Source: Rhynochetos jubatus (taxonomy: Eukaryota; Chordata; Aves; Eurypygiformes; Rhynochetidae). Taken from it: a DNA stretch of 64,000 bases. The notes beneath the pieces were generated by a model. It saw only the letters and a program-made list of their open reading frames with translations. It had not been told where the DNA came from and searched no databases. Below, in pieces: positions 38,101 to 50,845 of the stretch. The number at the start of each line of letters is the position of its first letter. Positions within the stretch are counted from its first letter, which is position 1. A program made the position numbers and the translations under genes. The DNA is taken from the NCBI GenBank assembly GCA_027574665.1, contig CM050648.1, forward strand, positions 64,931,363-64,995,362. The letters run 5' to 3'.

Positions 38101-39149
38101 TGAATGGTGTTAAATGCTGAAAACTAAAGGGGGCCTGAGAGTCTCCTGCAGTGCCCAGCTTTAGCCTTCCATTCCCTCTTCCTTCCTCTTCCACCTGTGG
38201 TGGTGGGTGTCCCTGCCCTCTTCTGGAAGGAATACCATCCCTGTGCCCCAAACAAGTTTGGGGGCAAAACAACCCCCTCTTCCCCATGCTCCTCCCCATA
38301 CACTTCATAGTTGTTCTGCTCCATGAAAAGGACACCCTTCTAGATGAATTTAGTCTTGCATGACCTAGCAACCACTGTGAATCTGCCTTGCAAGAAGGTT
38401 CCTCTCCCGAGCTGGTTTACTTTCTTGAGCAGTGTTGTCAGGGGATACCTACTGTATCCTCTAATAACGAGTTTTCTGTTCTCTGCTTTTGCTCAAACAT
38501 CAATTCCTTTGTCTGTCCTGAGCTGTCTGTCCCAGCTTGCCTAGGAGGATGCTGAGCAAGACACAGGATTGCAAGAATCTTGTCATCGATGCAACAAAAT
38601 GCAGTTGGCTTTTGATTATGACTGGTGAACTGGAAAGAAATAACCGAAAAAACAGACATGGATTACATGCAGACTAGGATCTGAGGCCTTATTTAACAGC
38701 AACCTAGAAAAAGCTGTAGAGAGGTCTGTAGAGAGCAAGAGTACATTTAATGCTTTAAGCATGGCCAGGAACCTGCTAATCTGCAATGGTTTGTGGCAGT
38801 GCGCCTGGGCAAAGCTGTGCTGAGAGGTCATCAGAATCTAGATTAGGGTTCATAACCCAAAAGGCTGTGAACTTTCAGAGCAACTTTTTCCTTATCCATC
38901 AGCTCTGGGTGCTCACTGATGAGTCAGGAGGGAAGTCTAGCTGGTTGTCCATTCTGGGGGGAACAACCATGAAGGCCCCTTTGCCCTCAGCTTTTTCTGT
39001 AGGGCTGCAGTGTCCCCCCTCTTCCCCACCCTGTGCTGCCACATTAGCCTGGTAGCTACAGGGAGGGCTGTGGCATTTGGGAAACAGTTTCTGGTCCCAC
39101 TCCTGTTGCAGGGGTCAGTGAGGCCTGTAGAGTCCAGTGGCAGGGCACT
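35111..39149. other. Intergenic sequence downstream of GLIPR2
   Basis: No gene recognised. There is a second AATAAA at 35318 and a slightly CpG-richer patch at 35420-35640, with CGCGCAGCCGACACG and CGGACGCGTG, that could be a small regulatory island. The rest is unique sequence with chance frames up to 149 codons. Confidence 0.45.
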
Positions 39150-39846
39150 GCAGACTCACAGCAGTAAGCGTTGAGGCACTGGGGGTACTGGTGGGCAAAA
39201 AGCTGGACATGAGCCGGCAGTGTGCGCTGGCAGCCCAGAAAGCCAACCGTATCCTGGGCTGGATCAGGAGAAGCGTGGCCAGCAGGTTGAGGGAGGGGAT
39301 TCTCCCCCTCTGCTTTGCCCTCATGACACCCCACCAGGAGTGCTGTGTCCAGCTGTGGGGTCACCAACATAAGGATATCGACCAGTTGGAGCGAGTCCAG
39401 AGGAGGCCAGGAAGATGCTCAGAGGGCTGGAGCCCCTCTGCTATGGGGACAGGCTGAGAGAGTTGGGCTTGTTCAGCCTGGAGAAGAGAAGACTCCAGGG
39501 AGACCTTAGAGCACCTTCCAGTACCTGAAGGGGCTACAAGGAAGCTGGGGGGGACTTTTTACAAGGGCCTGTAGTGACAGGACAAGGGGTAATGGGTTTA
39601 AACTGAAAGTGGGGAGATTTAGATTGGATATCAGGAAGAAATTCTTCCTGGAGAGGGTGGTGAGGCACTGGAACAGGTTGCCCAGAGAAGCTGTGGGTGC
39701 CCCATCCCTGGCAGTGTTCAAGGCCAGGCTGGATGAGGCTTTGAGCAACCTGGTCTAGGGGAGGGTGTCCCTGCCCATGGCAGGGGGGTTGGGACTAGAT
39801 GGTCTTCAAGGTCCCTTCCAGCCCAAACCGTTCTGTGATTCTAAGA
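39150..39846 (+). repeat. Long CR1 fragment: ORF2 C-terminus plus 3' UTR
   Basis: About 700 bp in sense orientation. The first third translates to the CR1 reverse-transcriptase C-terminal region: KKLDMSRQCALAAQKANRIL, then ILPLCFAL and ECCVQLW, and [11 protein letters not shown]. Frames then shift through [14 protein letters not shown] and [15 protein letters not shown] codons. The 3' end is CCCAAACCGTTCTGTGATTC. Frameshifts make it a dead copy. Confidence 0.93.
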
Positions 39847-40139
39847 TTAAATATCCCCTCCCTCGTGCAGGTGGACAGGGCTGTAAAATACGGTGCATGC
39901 TGGAAAAGCAGAAGGAACAGTGCATTGCTACTCCGTCATCTTGGAGCGTGGGAAGATGCAGTGGTGGTTGCTCTGTGGCCATGCACGGGGAGGGGTGTCT
40001 GACAGATTTCCATCAGGGTCTTTCCTCCACTTCTGCTTCACCCCAGACATTTCATCAGAGGCTTAATTTGCTTTGTGGATGGTGGTCTGCCAAAACCTTT
40101 CGAAAGGACGGCCGCTGGCAATTTCCACACCCCCCACCC

Positions 40140-40470
40140 CCGACCTTTGGCTTGAACAGACGCCTTGGGCAGGCTGCCCGCTTCAGGCCCTGCGGTTTTG
40201 CCGGGGAGAGAGGGCAGGGGCGGGCAGGGGCTGGCAGCAGGTGGCAGCGGCGGGCAGGGGCTGGCAGGAGCGGGCAGCAGGTGGCAGCGGTGGGCAGCAG
40301 GTGGCAGCGTCGCTCCGCGGCTCTCTGTCTCTGCTAGCAGCGGGAGCCGCCACCGGCCCGCCCCGGCCCCGCCGCATCCCGGCGGGAGGCCCCCGGCCCC
40401 TGCGGTGCCCTGCCGCCTGTGCCACTTCGGCTCGTCCTCTAAGCGTGGTTCCTCGTGTTCTTAACCCCCA
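40140..40470. promoter_or_regulatory. CpG-rich island downstream of GLIPR2
   Basis: About 330 bp of very high GC with frequent CpG follows a CR1 copy. It includes the 10-bp minisatellite and then sequence such as GCCCGCCCCGGCCCCGCC with Sp1-type GC boxes. Such islands usually mark promoters, but I recognise no exon next to it. GC-rich repeat expansion alone could also produce it. Confidence 0.35.
40211..40310 (+). repeat. GC-rich minisatellite, ten units of 10 bp
   Basis: Ten consecutive 10-mers follow the pattern (C/G)(G/T)GGCAGCAG or (C/G)(G/T)GGCAGGGG. Examples are CGGGCAGGGG, CTGGCAGCAG and GTGGCAGCGG. Variants recur in order, which suggests duplication of larger blocks of 30 to 40 bp. 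It lies inside the GC island at 40140-40470. Confidence 0.9.
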
Positions 40471-43400
40471 CGGCTCGATGACTGAATCTATTAAATCTAT
40501 CACAGCGTCAGGCGAAGAAAGACAGGCTGGGCTGGGTTTTTAAAATGTGTTGTTCTTTGTTTTTGGTGGTTTTTTTTTTTTTTTTTCCCATGAATTTGGC
40601 TGAAAATGTAATTTGGAAGGGATTTAGGTGAGCTCCCACGAATAGGGAGTCAGGTAAAGTGATGGGAGCCCTGAGTGGTTTTGTGTTCTGTCCTGTCCTT
40701 CATCGGTGGGCCCAGAGCACCCACCTCCAGCTGCCTCCAGCTGCCTCCAGCTGCCTCCAGCCCTGCAGCCTCGGGGCTGCTGCTCTACCCCCATCCCCAT
40801 CCAAAGTTCTCGCTAAACGGTGACTCCAGAGAACGAAGTAATTTATGATGTGAAAAGCTGGCATTTGTTAAAGTGCCCGGGCTGATGCACTGCTCAGTGT
40901 TTTCTGTAGCACTGACTCGGTAGTTCAATGTCCTCACCGGCCCTGGGCACAGAGAGAAGGTACTAGACACCTGGAAGCATCCCGGGCGGTGTGTATGAGT
41001 GTGTTGGGAGTGGAAGATCGCGGAGGAGGAGATCTGTGGCCACAGCTCCGGGGGAATCGGGGCTGGAAGGCTGTTTGGGGGGGACTTGGCCATGTGCGCT
41101 CCGGACCTGTAGCGCTTGTTCCCATCTGAGAGGAAGCAATGTCCTGCCTGGCCACACAGGGGATGTAGGTGTCTTCCCTTCTCCTCCTGCCTTCACTTTT
41201 CTTCGTTCCCCACATTTACTTGGGCTTTCTGCAAAGTGGAGAAGAAATACTCTGCAATAGTGAGTTGGCTATTGGTGGGGTATTGCCAAGAAAGGGGTTC
41301 ATGTGCTTCACGACTCTGGCAAATAGAGAGCATACAGCTATCCCATGTTTCTTCCCAGAAACAAATAGCTTACATCCTTTGCATCCTTTGTGCACAGGCT
41401 GGCTCCTCTTAGACTTGTCAACACAAACACCACGCCAGTCTGATGGGAGAGGATTTTCCGCCCCCCTCCTTCCATCGCAGGTACATAACCAAACGCTTCA
41501 CTCCGGAGTTGTATTGTGGAAAATGTGTTTTTACTGGTTGCTGCCAACGTTACAGCATCTACACTAGAAAGTACAGAGAAAGCTTTACATGAATTGTTTC
41601 CCAACAAGCAGGCTATTTCTCTCCTATATCTGATAATTAGTGATATATCACGTCCCTTTTGGCTGCTTGCCCACTTCCCTTGGCAAGTGCAGAGCTTGCA
41701 TGTAAAGCTCCAAGAGTCTTATTCAATTATTTTGGTTTGTCCTCTCTCTCCCTTTCTTGGTTGGGAATTGCTAGTGAACGCAGCGCCTTCAGGCTGTAAT
41801 TTCCTGTTGCATATTTTCTGAAACCATGTGAGGGATTGTTCTTGATGAGCTTTCCAGGAGTCTGCTACAATTGAGCTTGTCTCATTACCAGCCAGATATA
41901 GCCTTCAGCTTCTTGCCATCCTTTTTCTCTTGCAGTTCAGGATTGTTTTATTTTCCCCTCCTGGGATTTGAATGCTAATATGGGTCATGGAGTCTCTGAA
42001 GGTAGGTGGCACAAGTTCATCTGCGCTAGCACGGAAGAGAGGGCAGGAAGAGAGGGGTCTGAGACCTACGGATGCCTCATAAAGGCTTTATATGGTGCTT
42101 ATATCCTAGACCAGGACCTACCAAGCAATGGTCTAGGAGGCGGCGATGACTGTTCGTGAGGGTGTACCACACTTGTGCTACTCTCAGTAAAGAGATGATT
42201 TGGTAGACAGGAGTTATTGAGCACCTCCTAGAGCTGAAGGTGGATGGTGGCCCTAAGAATATGAAAGGATTGAAAAAACCACTGGCAAACCCACAAAGGG
42301 TCATTCTGTACATGCTTGGGTCATGCAGTGGAGTAGACTGAGGAGATAACCAAGCTGTACCTGAACTGAGTCAAGGACTCAGGGCCAGGAAGAACATTCA
42401 GCAACTCAGGTTTGGTTTTGGCAGACCTGTGTACCAATACGGCTGTGTTGCTATATGAGTTTCTCCCTTAGTGAGCTCAGCTGCTTATTATCCCACGGAC
42501 CTGGGTGCGGTGCTTCAGATGGTTACAGGGCCATGTTCTGCCTGTAGAAGCCTCACTAGGAAGCATCAGGCTGAAGGTGATGCTTTCCTTCTTTTCTGAG
42601 GACTGGGTTAGAAAAAGGCAATTTATGAGAGCTGGGTGGCTATCCGAAGGCTGACAGTGAGATCCTTGCCCTGGCTGCATGGTGTAAATGGCCTGGAGTG
42701 GTCTAGAAGAGCTTTGAAATCCCCTCTTCTAACTGCTGAGAGATCCCCTCCCTGAAACTGCAATAGGTACTGTAGCACTGTCAGGGTCTGCAGTCAGTCT
42801 GTGTAAGAAGAGGTATTGCTATGAATTCCTACAAGCACCGTGGTCTCCTGGATGCTCTGAAGGAGGCTGTTGGATTTGGAGCTTTGAAAGAGCAGGGGCA
42901 GCTTGAAAGGTCATCATTCTTTTCTTCAGCCCCTGAACTTCAAGCTTAGTGCTGTTGCGAGGCACGGCTTAATATTGCTGTGCCTAAAAGAGGGTCTGTT
43001 CACCAGCATGCTGCCTTTCACATGGCATCTCTGTCCCTCTCCACTGTCAAAGAACAGGATTAATGAGCAGAACTGAGTATCTGTGTTTATGTATAAAATC
43101 TCCCATGCATTTATCAAGGATGTGTCCAAAAGCTTTAGAAAAAGAAGATGAAGAAAAAGAAATTCTTGCCTCTGTCTGGTAAACTTCTATAAAAATGAAC
43201 ACAAGAATATCTCAGTGATTGTTTCCGCCTCACTGTAACTTGCATTTCAGTATGCCACTCTACCCAGTGAAATGTATTATGAACATTATTAATTGTTTCT
43301 CTGTGCCCATCACAATAGCTGCAGAGTTAAAATTGCTAATGATCCTTCCAACTGCCTAGCTATTTTTCAGCTGCTCACCGAGGCCATTAATCAACATACC

Positions 43401-46400
43401 CAAGACTGCTCGAGCAACATTTACTAGCAATTAACCTATGGTTATGGGGATATTCTAGTCTGCACGTCAAATAAAAGATGTATCCTAACGCTGCTTCTGC
43501 TAATTGAAAAGGCTGGAAAACAAAAGTTCTCGGACCTACATGGACCAGCGTGATGCGAGAAAAGAGGGTATCCAGCGTGCTGGAAATATGTTACGTTAAA
43601 TCCTCTCCCAGACTGCTGAACACAAACTGAGCTCTTCCTTTCCCCTTGCTCTTCCTAAAACTGTATAGATGATCGAAGACATCTGAGATGTGTTGCAGGG
43701 AGTTAATGTTTATTTTAAGACTTATTGAAAGTATCCCTTGGGAGGACAGGGAAATGTGTATGTGTTCTCCTGACCTTTACACTACCACATTTCCTCACTC
43801 TTCCCGTTCCTGGAATGCTGAATAGTTGTATCACCTCGATTTTCACCAGCAAGATGCAGAACCAAAATATTTTTAGTGTTACTTCAGTGGTGTCAGTGAA
43901 GTTACTCCTGGGGTAATCTCCACCTCCAATATTTTCTACTGTCTACAAAGTTTATCCAACAGGTAAATATTACTGTGTGGCTAATAGAGCTGCCTAACGT
44001 CACAGAAGAAAGGGAACAGGAATGTTAGTGAGAAATTGAAGAAACGGTTTACCTCCAAAATTAGTGCAGGGGACTTTTCTGGTTTGTAGGACTTGGCAAG
44101 ATGGCAAAGTATATATGTCAAAAGGGACGAACGTGCACGTAAGCAGTGTTGGTGCAGTATCCCAGGTGTGTTGATGCAACTGCATAGGACCAGCAGCTCC
44201 GTGTGAAGACAGTCTAGAAGCCTTAATGTTGCCTAAAGCTAGAGGAGTGCCAAGTCCTCTAACTGTGATCAGAAGCAGCTTAGATAAAGCAAGTCATGCA
44301 CCGAGGGCCAGTTCGCACCGGCACGGCCACTGCAGTTAGCCTTAGCGAAAAGGCTGAGGCTGAACCCATGAAGGGAGACGTCTACGTGGAAAGGAGCAGT
44401 TTTCATGTGTGCACCCTTCTGCTGGCTGTATCTCAGGAGCGCAAGAGGAAATTGTGCAGTCCTCTACTACGGCTGGTAGTAGCTTTGGATCCTAGAAGTA
44501 GAGGAAGGGCTTGCAAAAGAAATTGGTTACCTGTCAGGCTGTACAGCCGGTTTGCATCGCTAATATCTGCTCTTGGGTGATGTTGCAGGTGGGACAATAA
44601 TAATAAAGTATCAACAGCCAAACTATTTTCTTTTCTTGTGAACCCAAAGTTCTGTTTTTGCTGCCCATTTTCCTTCACCCCGGACTCTGCTGTGAATGTC
44701 TTGATGCCCTGTCTCAGGTTAGACCGAAATTGCCAATTTTTGCAGCACTTGTTATTCAGCCATGCAATTCTAATACGTGGGACTGCAAGAGAAGCCTAAA
44801 TATAGCAATTGTCTTGGCCCTCGTTTATGTAAGAGACAATGCCGGTTTCTAGCCCACGCCGTTGTGGGGGAAGGAGGCTTCAACATGTGACACCAAAGCA
44901 AACAAAAAAAGATGTCTCCAAACACAGTTAACTCTCTTGCCTTCTTTTGGAGTGTGACTCACGAGTTTTAAGTGATTAGTAGAGCCTTGGCTGCATTAAA
45001 CCCCCACTCAAAATAACTCCTGTTACCTCTGATGAGAGAGGAGGATGTCAATTTATTGAGCGTGGCGGCCCTTCTCATCTAGGCTGGACTGAAAAAGCAG
45101 GCAAAAAGCAGGCAAAAAGGGGGCAGGCCCCATGCAGGGGCAGTTTAGTTCCCTTGTTACATCCGATGAGCTCATTTAATCTCTCTAATTCTGGCAAGTG
45201 TGATCTCCAGAAGCATTTGTAACATGGTTGGAGCTTTTGGGCTGAGGGGCAGACCTTTCCGAGGCAGCGGTACAAGCTGAGTTACAGCAACGGGCACCAG
45301 GTCTGAGCGTAACGCAACCTAATTAAAATTAAGAAGGGTTGGAAACGTGCTTGGTTATATTCTGCAGGCAATGAAAGGCTATTTTCCTAAAAATGCTATC
45401 TCGATGATTTGCCCCATTTATATTCTTGTCTTTTCATTTATTAGTTACCTAAACCTTATAAAGCAGAGCTTTCTCCATCCTCACGAGGCAGGTATGTATA
45501 CAAATGGCAGGTACTGATGAAATGTTTACTGAAAAGATTAGCTTGTCAATGAGGCAAAGGATGGATATCGATCCCCCTTCTATGTTTGTCAACCTGTAAC
45601 CTGTTTAAGAAATGGCCTACAGCCATGAAATCCAATCAAGCACTCTGCAGCTCCAGTTTTCTTGTAATGTAGGGGGGGGATTCAATCACAATAAAGGAAA
45701 TGAACCACTTACCATATAAATGAGGGTAAGGCAATTAACAGGTTACAGGGTCCAAGTGAGGAGAGTTCTGACTGTAATACAGGATTAAAAGATGGATCCT
45801 CTGTACACCTGAGCTTTTCTGTGTTTTTTCTGTAGGAAGAGGTTTTTATGTGGTAAAATACGTTGCAACGCTGAGTTAGCAGAACCGAGCGCAGTATGTG
45901 CCTCCCCTAACTAAACCCTCTTCTTAACTAAACCCCTGCTTGATAACTTGGTAATGGAAATGTTTTCAAAGAGTTGGCCAAAACAGTTTTCTAAGTAATT
46001 AATACCACTTGCCAGTCCCTAGGGCCATCTGAAAAACAACTTTTTAGTTTTATGAGAGATGTGAGAGATTGTAGAATTTTTATATGATTGAACGTCAGAA
46101 GAAAATTGAGCTTTTTCTAATATGATCCTCCTACCCTCGCCTCCCCCCCGTCATACGAGTCTCAAATCCAAGTTGTGTTTAAGACGAGTGCAGCAACTGC
46201 CAGGCTGTAGATACAGTCTTCAGTTACTTGACTTGAAACTGGTTTTGTTTGCATGAGCGAGTAAGAGGGCAGCTGGACCTACAGATAGGTTAATGTGGAC
46301 CCTCTCTTCTCCATCCTGCAGAGTGGATGGCCCGTGTACAACATCCAATTGGTAGGTTCAGATCCCTGCCCTAAACCAGAGCACACAGCAGCTGGTATTG

Positions 46401-46549
46401 AAGCATTTGCCATGTGAGACGAGCGATCAATCCGTTTGCTTTCCTAGGTATGGGTTTCCATCTCCAGAAATGCAACCCTGGACCCTGCTGGGAAAATATG
46501 AAATCAAGTAATTTTTCCATTGAAGGTTTAGGTCTTCGTATTTCTGGTG
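40471..46549. other. Gene-poor sequence, 40.5-46.5 kb
   Basis: No exon recognised on either strand. It contains a long T tract at 40569-40586, the CTGCCTCCAG repeat, and a small tandem repeat of GCAGGCAAAAA near 45095-45118. Repeat-free AT-rich stretches at 43250-43450 and 45130-45220 have the look of conserved non-coding elements. Confidence 0.4.
40724..40760 (+). repeat. Short tandem repeat, unit CTGCCTCCAG
   Basis: CCTCCAG is followed by three exact copies of CTGCCTCCAG and then a diverged copy (CCCTGCAGCC). Like the minisatellite 400 bp upstream it has a 10-bp period, but with a different unit. Confidence 0.9.
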
Positions 46550-47514
46550 GGTTGATGCTGACAAGTAAAAACAAAACTAAAAGCACCTTCTCTCCACCAC
46601 CACCTTTCTTCCCAGGCTCAACTTTACTCCCAATGCTTCTACCTCCCCTTCCCGAGCAACACAGGGGGACGGGGAATGGGGGCTGCGGTCAGTCCATGAC
46701 ACTTCATCTCTGCCACTCCTTCCTCCTCACACTGTTCCCCTGCTCCGGTGTGGGGTCCTTCCCAGGGGCTGCGGTTCATGAACAGCTGCAGCGTGGGTCC
46801 TACCCCTAGGTCACAGTCCTGCAGGCACAGACTGCTCCAGAAAGACTTTTAGATCAACCGTGATGCACCTTCAGCTGAGGGGAGAGGGGACCCTCCATGC
46901 TCGTTTGGTTCTTGGGTGCTCATCTGAGCACAGAAATCACTGTCCAAAAGGGGACAGGCTGACACGCTCACTGGCGCTCTAGCTCACACTGGGACCAGGG
47001 ATTGAGGACCTGCCACAGGTCCTGCCAGGACTCTGCCCCAGCTTGGGCTTCCCACAGGGTCACAGCCTCCTACAGACAACCCCCTGTTCCAGTGTGGGGC
47101 TCTCCCCAGGCTGCAGGCAGGTCTCTGCTCCCCCGTGACCCTCCATGGCTGCAGGGGCACAGCCGGCCTCACCATGGGCTGCTGGGGAATCTCTGCTCCG
47201 GCAACTGGAGCACCTCCTCCTTCTCCTTCTCCGCTGACCTGGATGTCTGCAGGGCTGTTCCTCTCACATATTCTCATTCCTCTCTCCCAGCTGCTGCCCA
47301 GATTTTTTTACCTTTTGTTAAATACATTATTACAGAGGTACCACCAGCATCGTGGTGATGGGCTGACAGGCTCAGCTTTGGCCAGTGTTGGGTGTGTCTT
47401 GGAGCCGGTTGGAATGGGCTCTGTCCAACGTGGGGGCAGCTCCTGGTGTCTCCTCACAGAAACCACCCTGCAGCCTCCCTGCAACCAGACCCTTGCCAGC
47501 CAAACCCAATACAG
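46550..47514. repeat. Avian dispersed LTR/ERV-type repeat with internal subrepeats
   Basis: The stretch from ACAAGTAAAAACAAAACTAA to GCCAAACCCAATACA has a distinctive composition. It contains variants of CTGCTCCGGTGTGGGGTCC and CACGGGCTGCAG-like subrepeats, GAGCACCTCCTCCTTCTCC, and the run to TCTTGGAGCCGGTTGG. I recognise this arrangement from many bird genomes as an interspersed repeat, which I believe to be ERV-derived. The exact family and orientation are uncertain. An apparently foreign segment at about 46838-46990 interrupts it and includes the left arm of an inverted repeat. Open frames here are not genes. Confidence 0.6.
46838..46928. repeat. Left arm of an imperfect inverted repeat (about 90 bp)
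   Basis: CAGAAAGACTTTTAGATCA at 46838 and TTTGGTTCTTGGGTGC near 46904-46919 recur, reverse complemented, at 47771-47864. By eye the arms are roughly 85 to 90 percent identical with one small length difference. Confidence 0.85.
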
Positions 47515-47770
47515 GACGTCAGTGCTTTCCAGCTAAAAAAGTGTGTCACTGCAAGCACCTGATCCGTGTTTAACTTAGAGAAAGGAGTTCTCTTTTTAAT
47601 CTTGCATTTCCAGTGCATTTTTTCCCTTTCCTAAATATCATTCTTCCCAATGGACATCTTTATTGCTTCAAATGTGCATCGAAATGGACTTCATTAGATA
47701 AGCAGCCTTCAGAGCAGAGACCGTTGGAAGATTACGCATCACTGTCAGTAAAAAGTGAGAATTCAGTGAA

Positions 47771-47864
47771 CTCATGGGCACCCAAGAACCAAACGAACAT
47801 GGAAGGTTCCTTCTCCCCTCAGCTGAAGGTGCAGACAGACCACGGCTGATCTAAAAGTCTTTCT
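47771..47864. repeat. Right arm of an imperfect inverted repeat (about 94 bp)
   Basis: GGGCACCCAAGAACCAAACG and CTCAGCTGAAGGTGC through CTAAAAGTCTTTCTG are the reverse complement of the left arm at 46838-46928. The spacer between the arms is about 840 bp and contains the second half of the dispersed repeat plus about 255 bp of other sequence. Confidence 0.85.
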
Positions 47865-50787
47865 GAGCATGTGTTGTGTGTTGACCTGCCAGGGAAACCC
47901 CTGTCTGTGGAGCAGAACATGCTCTTGTGGACCTCTTTCAGAGGTTTACCTTGCTCAGGTAAATTGTGTTTTAAATGTTAGGAGCTGTGGTAGGTGTACA
48001 GGGACCATGCCTCTTAGCCACATCCACCCTTCCAGTGACGGCTACTGCCACGTTTACCCTCTTCCAGGTCCAACCTCATCCATCTCTTTCCAGTAGAGTT
48101 GAGTCCTGGAATGTTGTCTCCTTGAATGCAATTAGAAGCAAAATAATAATTTAATTATTAAAATTAGTAAAATAAATGACTGGAGATAATTCTAATGAGC
48201 TTGAAACCTTCCTTTTGTGACTTGGACTGTCTCAGACAACAGGGATGGGATCTAAATTAAAAGTAAATCTGAGAAGTTAGAAATAAAGAAATTATAAGTT
48301 GCACATTCATATGCAATAACGCTGCATCTTTCATAAGGAATACAGCTAATGCAAAATAAAATGCTGAAATAAAGCGGTAGTGGTTCACCTTCCCAAAACC
48401 CTAAGCACAGTAACTATGCACAAAAATAAATATAGACACTGAAATACTCAGGACAGAGTCGAACCCTTGAAGGGTGTTACAGCATCACCTTGCTATGCAG
48501 ACACCTTGCTGGCACCAGTACCGTCTGGTCCAGTGTTCCCAGTTGGAGGTGCCTGCCCCTCATTTGTAGGAGAGTAGAGAATCCTATGGCTGGCTCCTTC
48601 TCTTCTCCCGATACCACGTCCCCCAGAGACTTACTGTCTGCTTCATTAATGATTAAGAACTAACTACAGAAGGGCACGTATCAAGTATGGACATATTATA
48701 TTGTGTCAGAATTGAGGAGGAAGCCTCAGGCTTGTGTCCCCTGTGCCTCTCTCCAGTATTAATCTTCTCAGAACATGAAACATTTTTCACCAATACATAA
48801 CCTCACTTATTACTTCCTGCCATTAAGTGCAGCAAATACTCAGACACTCTTCTGGAACATTTCCAAATGAAATCTCAGAGTCATTACATTAACCTTTTCC
48901 ATTATAGAGCAGAAGGAAATTAGCTGTTGGCACACAGAGAAACACATAGAAAGCGGTACAATATTTCGCATGATTGTATTTTTATACTTTTCAGCAATGC
49001 AAAGAGTTAAGCAAAGATGTTAAAAACCCTGCATGCTTCATTAAAAACTCTCTATTTCTCTATTTTCAGCAAAATAAGCCATCAGTGTTAGATTCTATAA
49101 TTGACACCATTGCTTAGGGAACAAACCTATGAATCTTATTAGAGACAAATTCATTACTTTAAGTCCACCCTTAGGATGCAGAGCTCATAAAAGAAACCTC
49201 TGGAGGGTTCAGCTTAGGGGATGAGATGATTTCAAGCTGCAAATCTACAGATTTGCTGTAATTAACCTGAACTAATTATTGTCAGGCGATGGGTCAGACA
49301 TCCTGGATAAAAGCCCCTGACTGGTTTTGTGGTCTACTGGGTTTTCAGTAAGAGAGCTTCTTGTTAAACAAAGAAAAAGTACTGAAAGCACAGCCCTATA
49401 TATTCTTAAAGTAAGATAAATCTTTCCACTGGGAGAGTATAGCAGAGTCTATTTAAAATGCAGTCAATAGGCACAACTGAAATATGTTAATGTTTAACAC
49501 TTTTGCTGGCTGGCTCACTGCAGGTAGCAGTGGTAGCAATGGTCTGAAACAACTCCTGGGTGGGCTAAGCTGGTCACCGTGTGTAGTGAACGAGTGCTCT
49601 CCTGCTTTTGCAAGTCTCACGAGAAGGGATCCATTTATGCACCTCTTTATGCACTGCAGAGAGGCTGTTATAGTCCTGCAGTGGACGCTGTCTTGTCACT
49701 GGTCTTCTGCTGCTTACAAGGGATACAGCAGTTGCACAGGTGCACCTACAGAAGCTTCTGAGGCTCACGGAGGGAAGGAGTAAACTAGCCTGTACAAGGT
49801 ATGCTAATAGTCCTACAACGCAGCTGATGTAAATTTAATGATCACAGGCTCAAAAAGCAGTGACTTTTTTTACCACTAGTGGAAGAACTGTTTAGCTTTA
49901 TGGGTTTTCACCCAGATTTTTGTATGTATTTAAATTTCCAAATTCTCTTGAAATCAGTGGCAGTGACATGCATGAAAGCATTTCAAGACACCTCCATCCT
50001 CTGAGGTTTTCAAGACTCAGCTGCACCAAGTTGACATGAACAAGTGCAGTCCCACTTTGAGTGGGAGATGACCTCCAGAGGTCCCTTCTGGCCAGTATTT
50101 CTATGACCCATTGCTGTTAAGAATGAGGGCTGTGGAGGGCTGTGTGCTAAGGTGGTGTCCTTACCCTCTCAGCTGGAGATGCTTATGGCTTCTCCTTAGT
50201 TAGGTTTTTTCCCTTCAGCCCAGAGGCTCACTGCCTTTGCTTTCACCCTCGTAAATGCGCATCCTACCTTCCCCTTTCATCTCTTTACTCTACTGGTGTT
50301 TGTTTGCAGGTGGTCACATATTTTTACTCTATGTTTCACTGATATTGGGCAATTTGTTCTCCATTTCCTCTGCAGGCCCCTGACACTGAGGGAACCGAGT
50401 TTCTGACAGAGACCTCTGAACAAGGGAAGCCCGCGTATGAGTGGAAGGGGATGGCAGCACAGCTAGAGATGGTATTGGCAGGGATCACATCTGGACCCTG
50501 GAATACACCGGTAGGAGAGCAGAGGGTCAAGAAGTGGGGATAGGCAGTGCCTCTTGTCATGAGAGTGAGTCAAAAGGTGCAATTTGAGCCTCCGTGGCTC
50601 CCTGTCGGATGAGAGGGCTGGTACCAGTGACATCTGGGAAGGTCTGGGTTCTCTCCTCTGCTGTGTGGCCACGGACCAGCTACGACCGGTTCCTTGTGCC
50701 CTCAGTTTGTCCCAGATAATATTTCCTGCCTCAGGGTACTGCCACGTGGCTACTGCAAGTGTAAAGTAGGCTCACTTCTGCTAACCT
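47865..50787. other. AT-rich gene-poor sequence with homeodomain-type motifs
   Basis: No gene was recognised. The part 48120-49350 is free of known repeats and dense in TAATTA-like motifs, for example TTTAATTATTAAAATTAG at 48150. It may contain conserved non-coding elements. This is an impression from composition, not from alignment. Confidence 0.35.
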
Positions 50788-50845
50788 AATCGTAGAATCA
50801 CAGGATGATTTAGGTTGGGAGAGACCTTAAAGATCATCTAGTGAT
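50788..50845 (-). repeat. Short CR1 3' remnant
   Basis: AATCGTAGAATCACAGGATG followed by TTAGGTTGGGAGAGACC and AAAGATCATCTAGT is the reverse complement of a CR1 3' end. It is truncated after about 58 bases. Confidence 0.8.

Noticed and set aside
39765..40543. Plus-strand open frames of 156-190 codons
   Set aside because: They run from the CR1 3' end through the 10-bp minisatellite and GC island. The repetitive residues come from the tandem repeat, not from a gene.
46414..47536. Open frames of 97-133 codons
   Set aside because: They lie in the avian dispersed repeat at 46550-47514 and are by-products of its GC-rich sequence.
48455..48480. AGTCGAACCCTTGAAGG, resembling a tRNA T-arm
   Set aside because: No matching acceptor stem, D-arm or anticodon arm around it.
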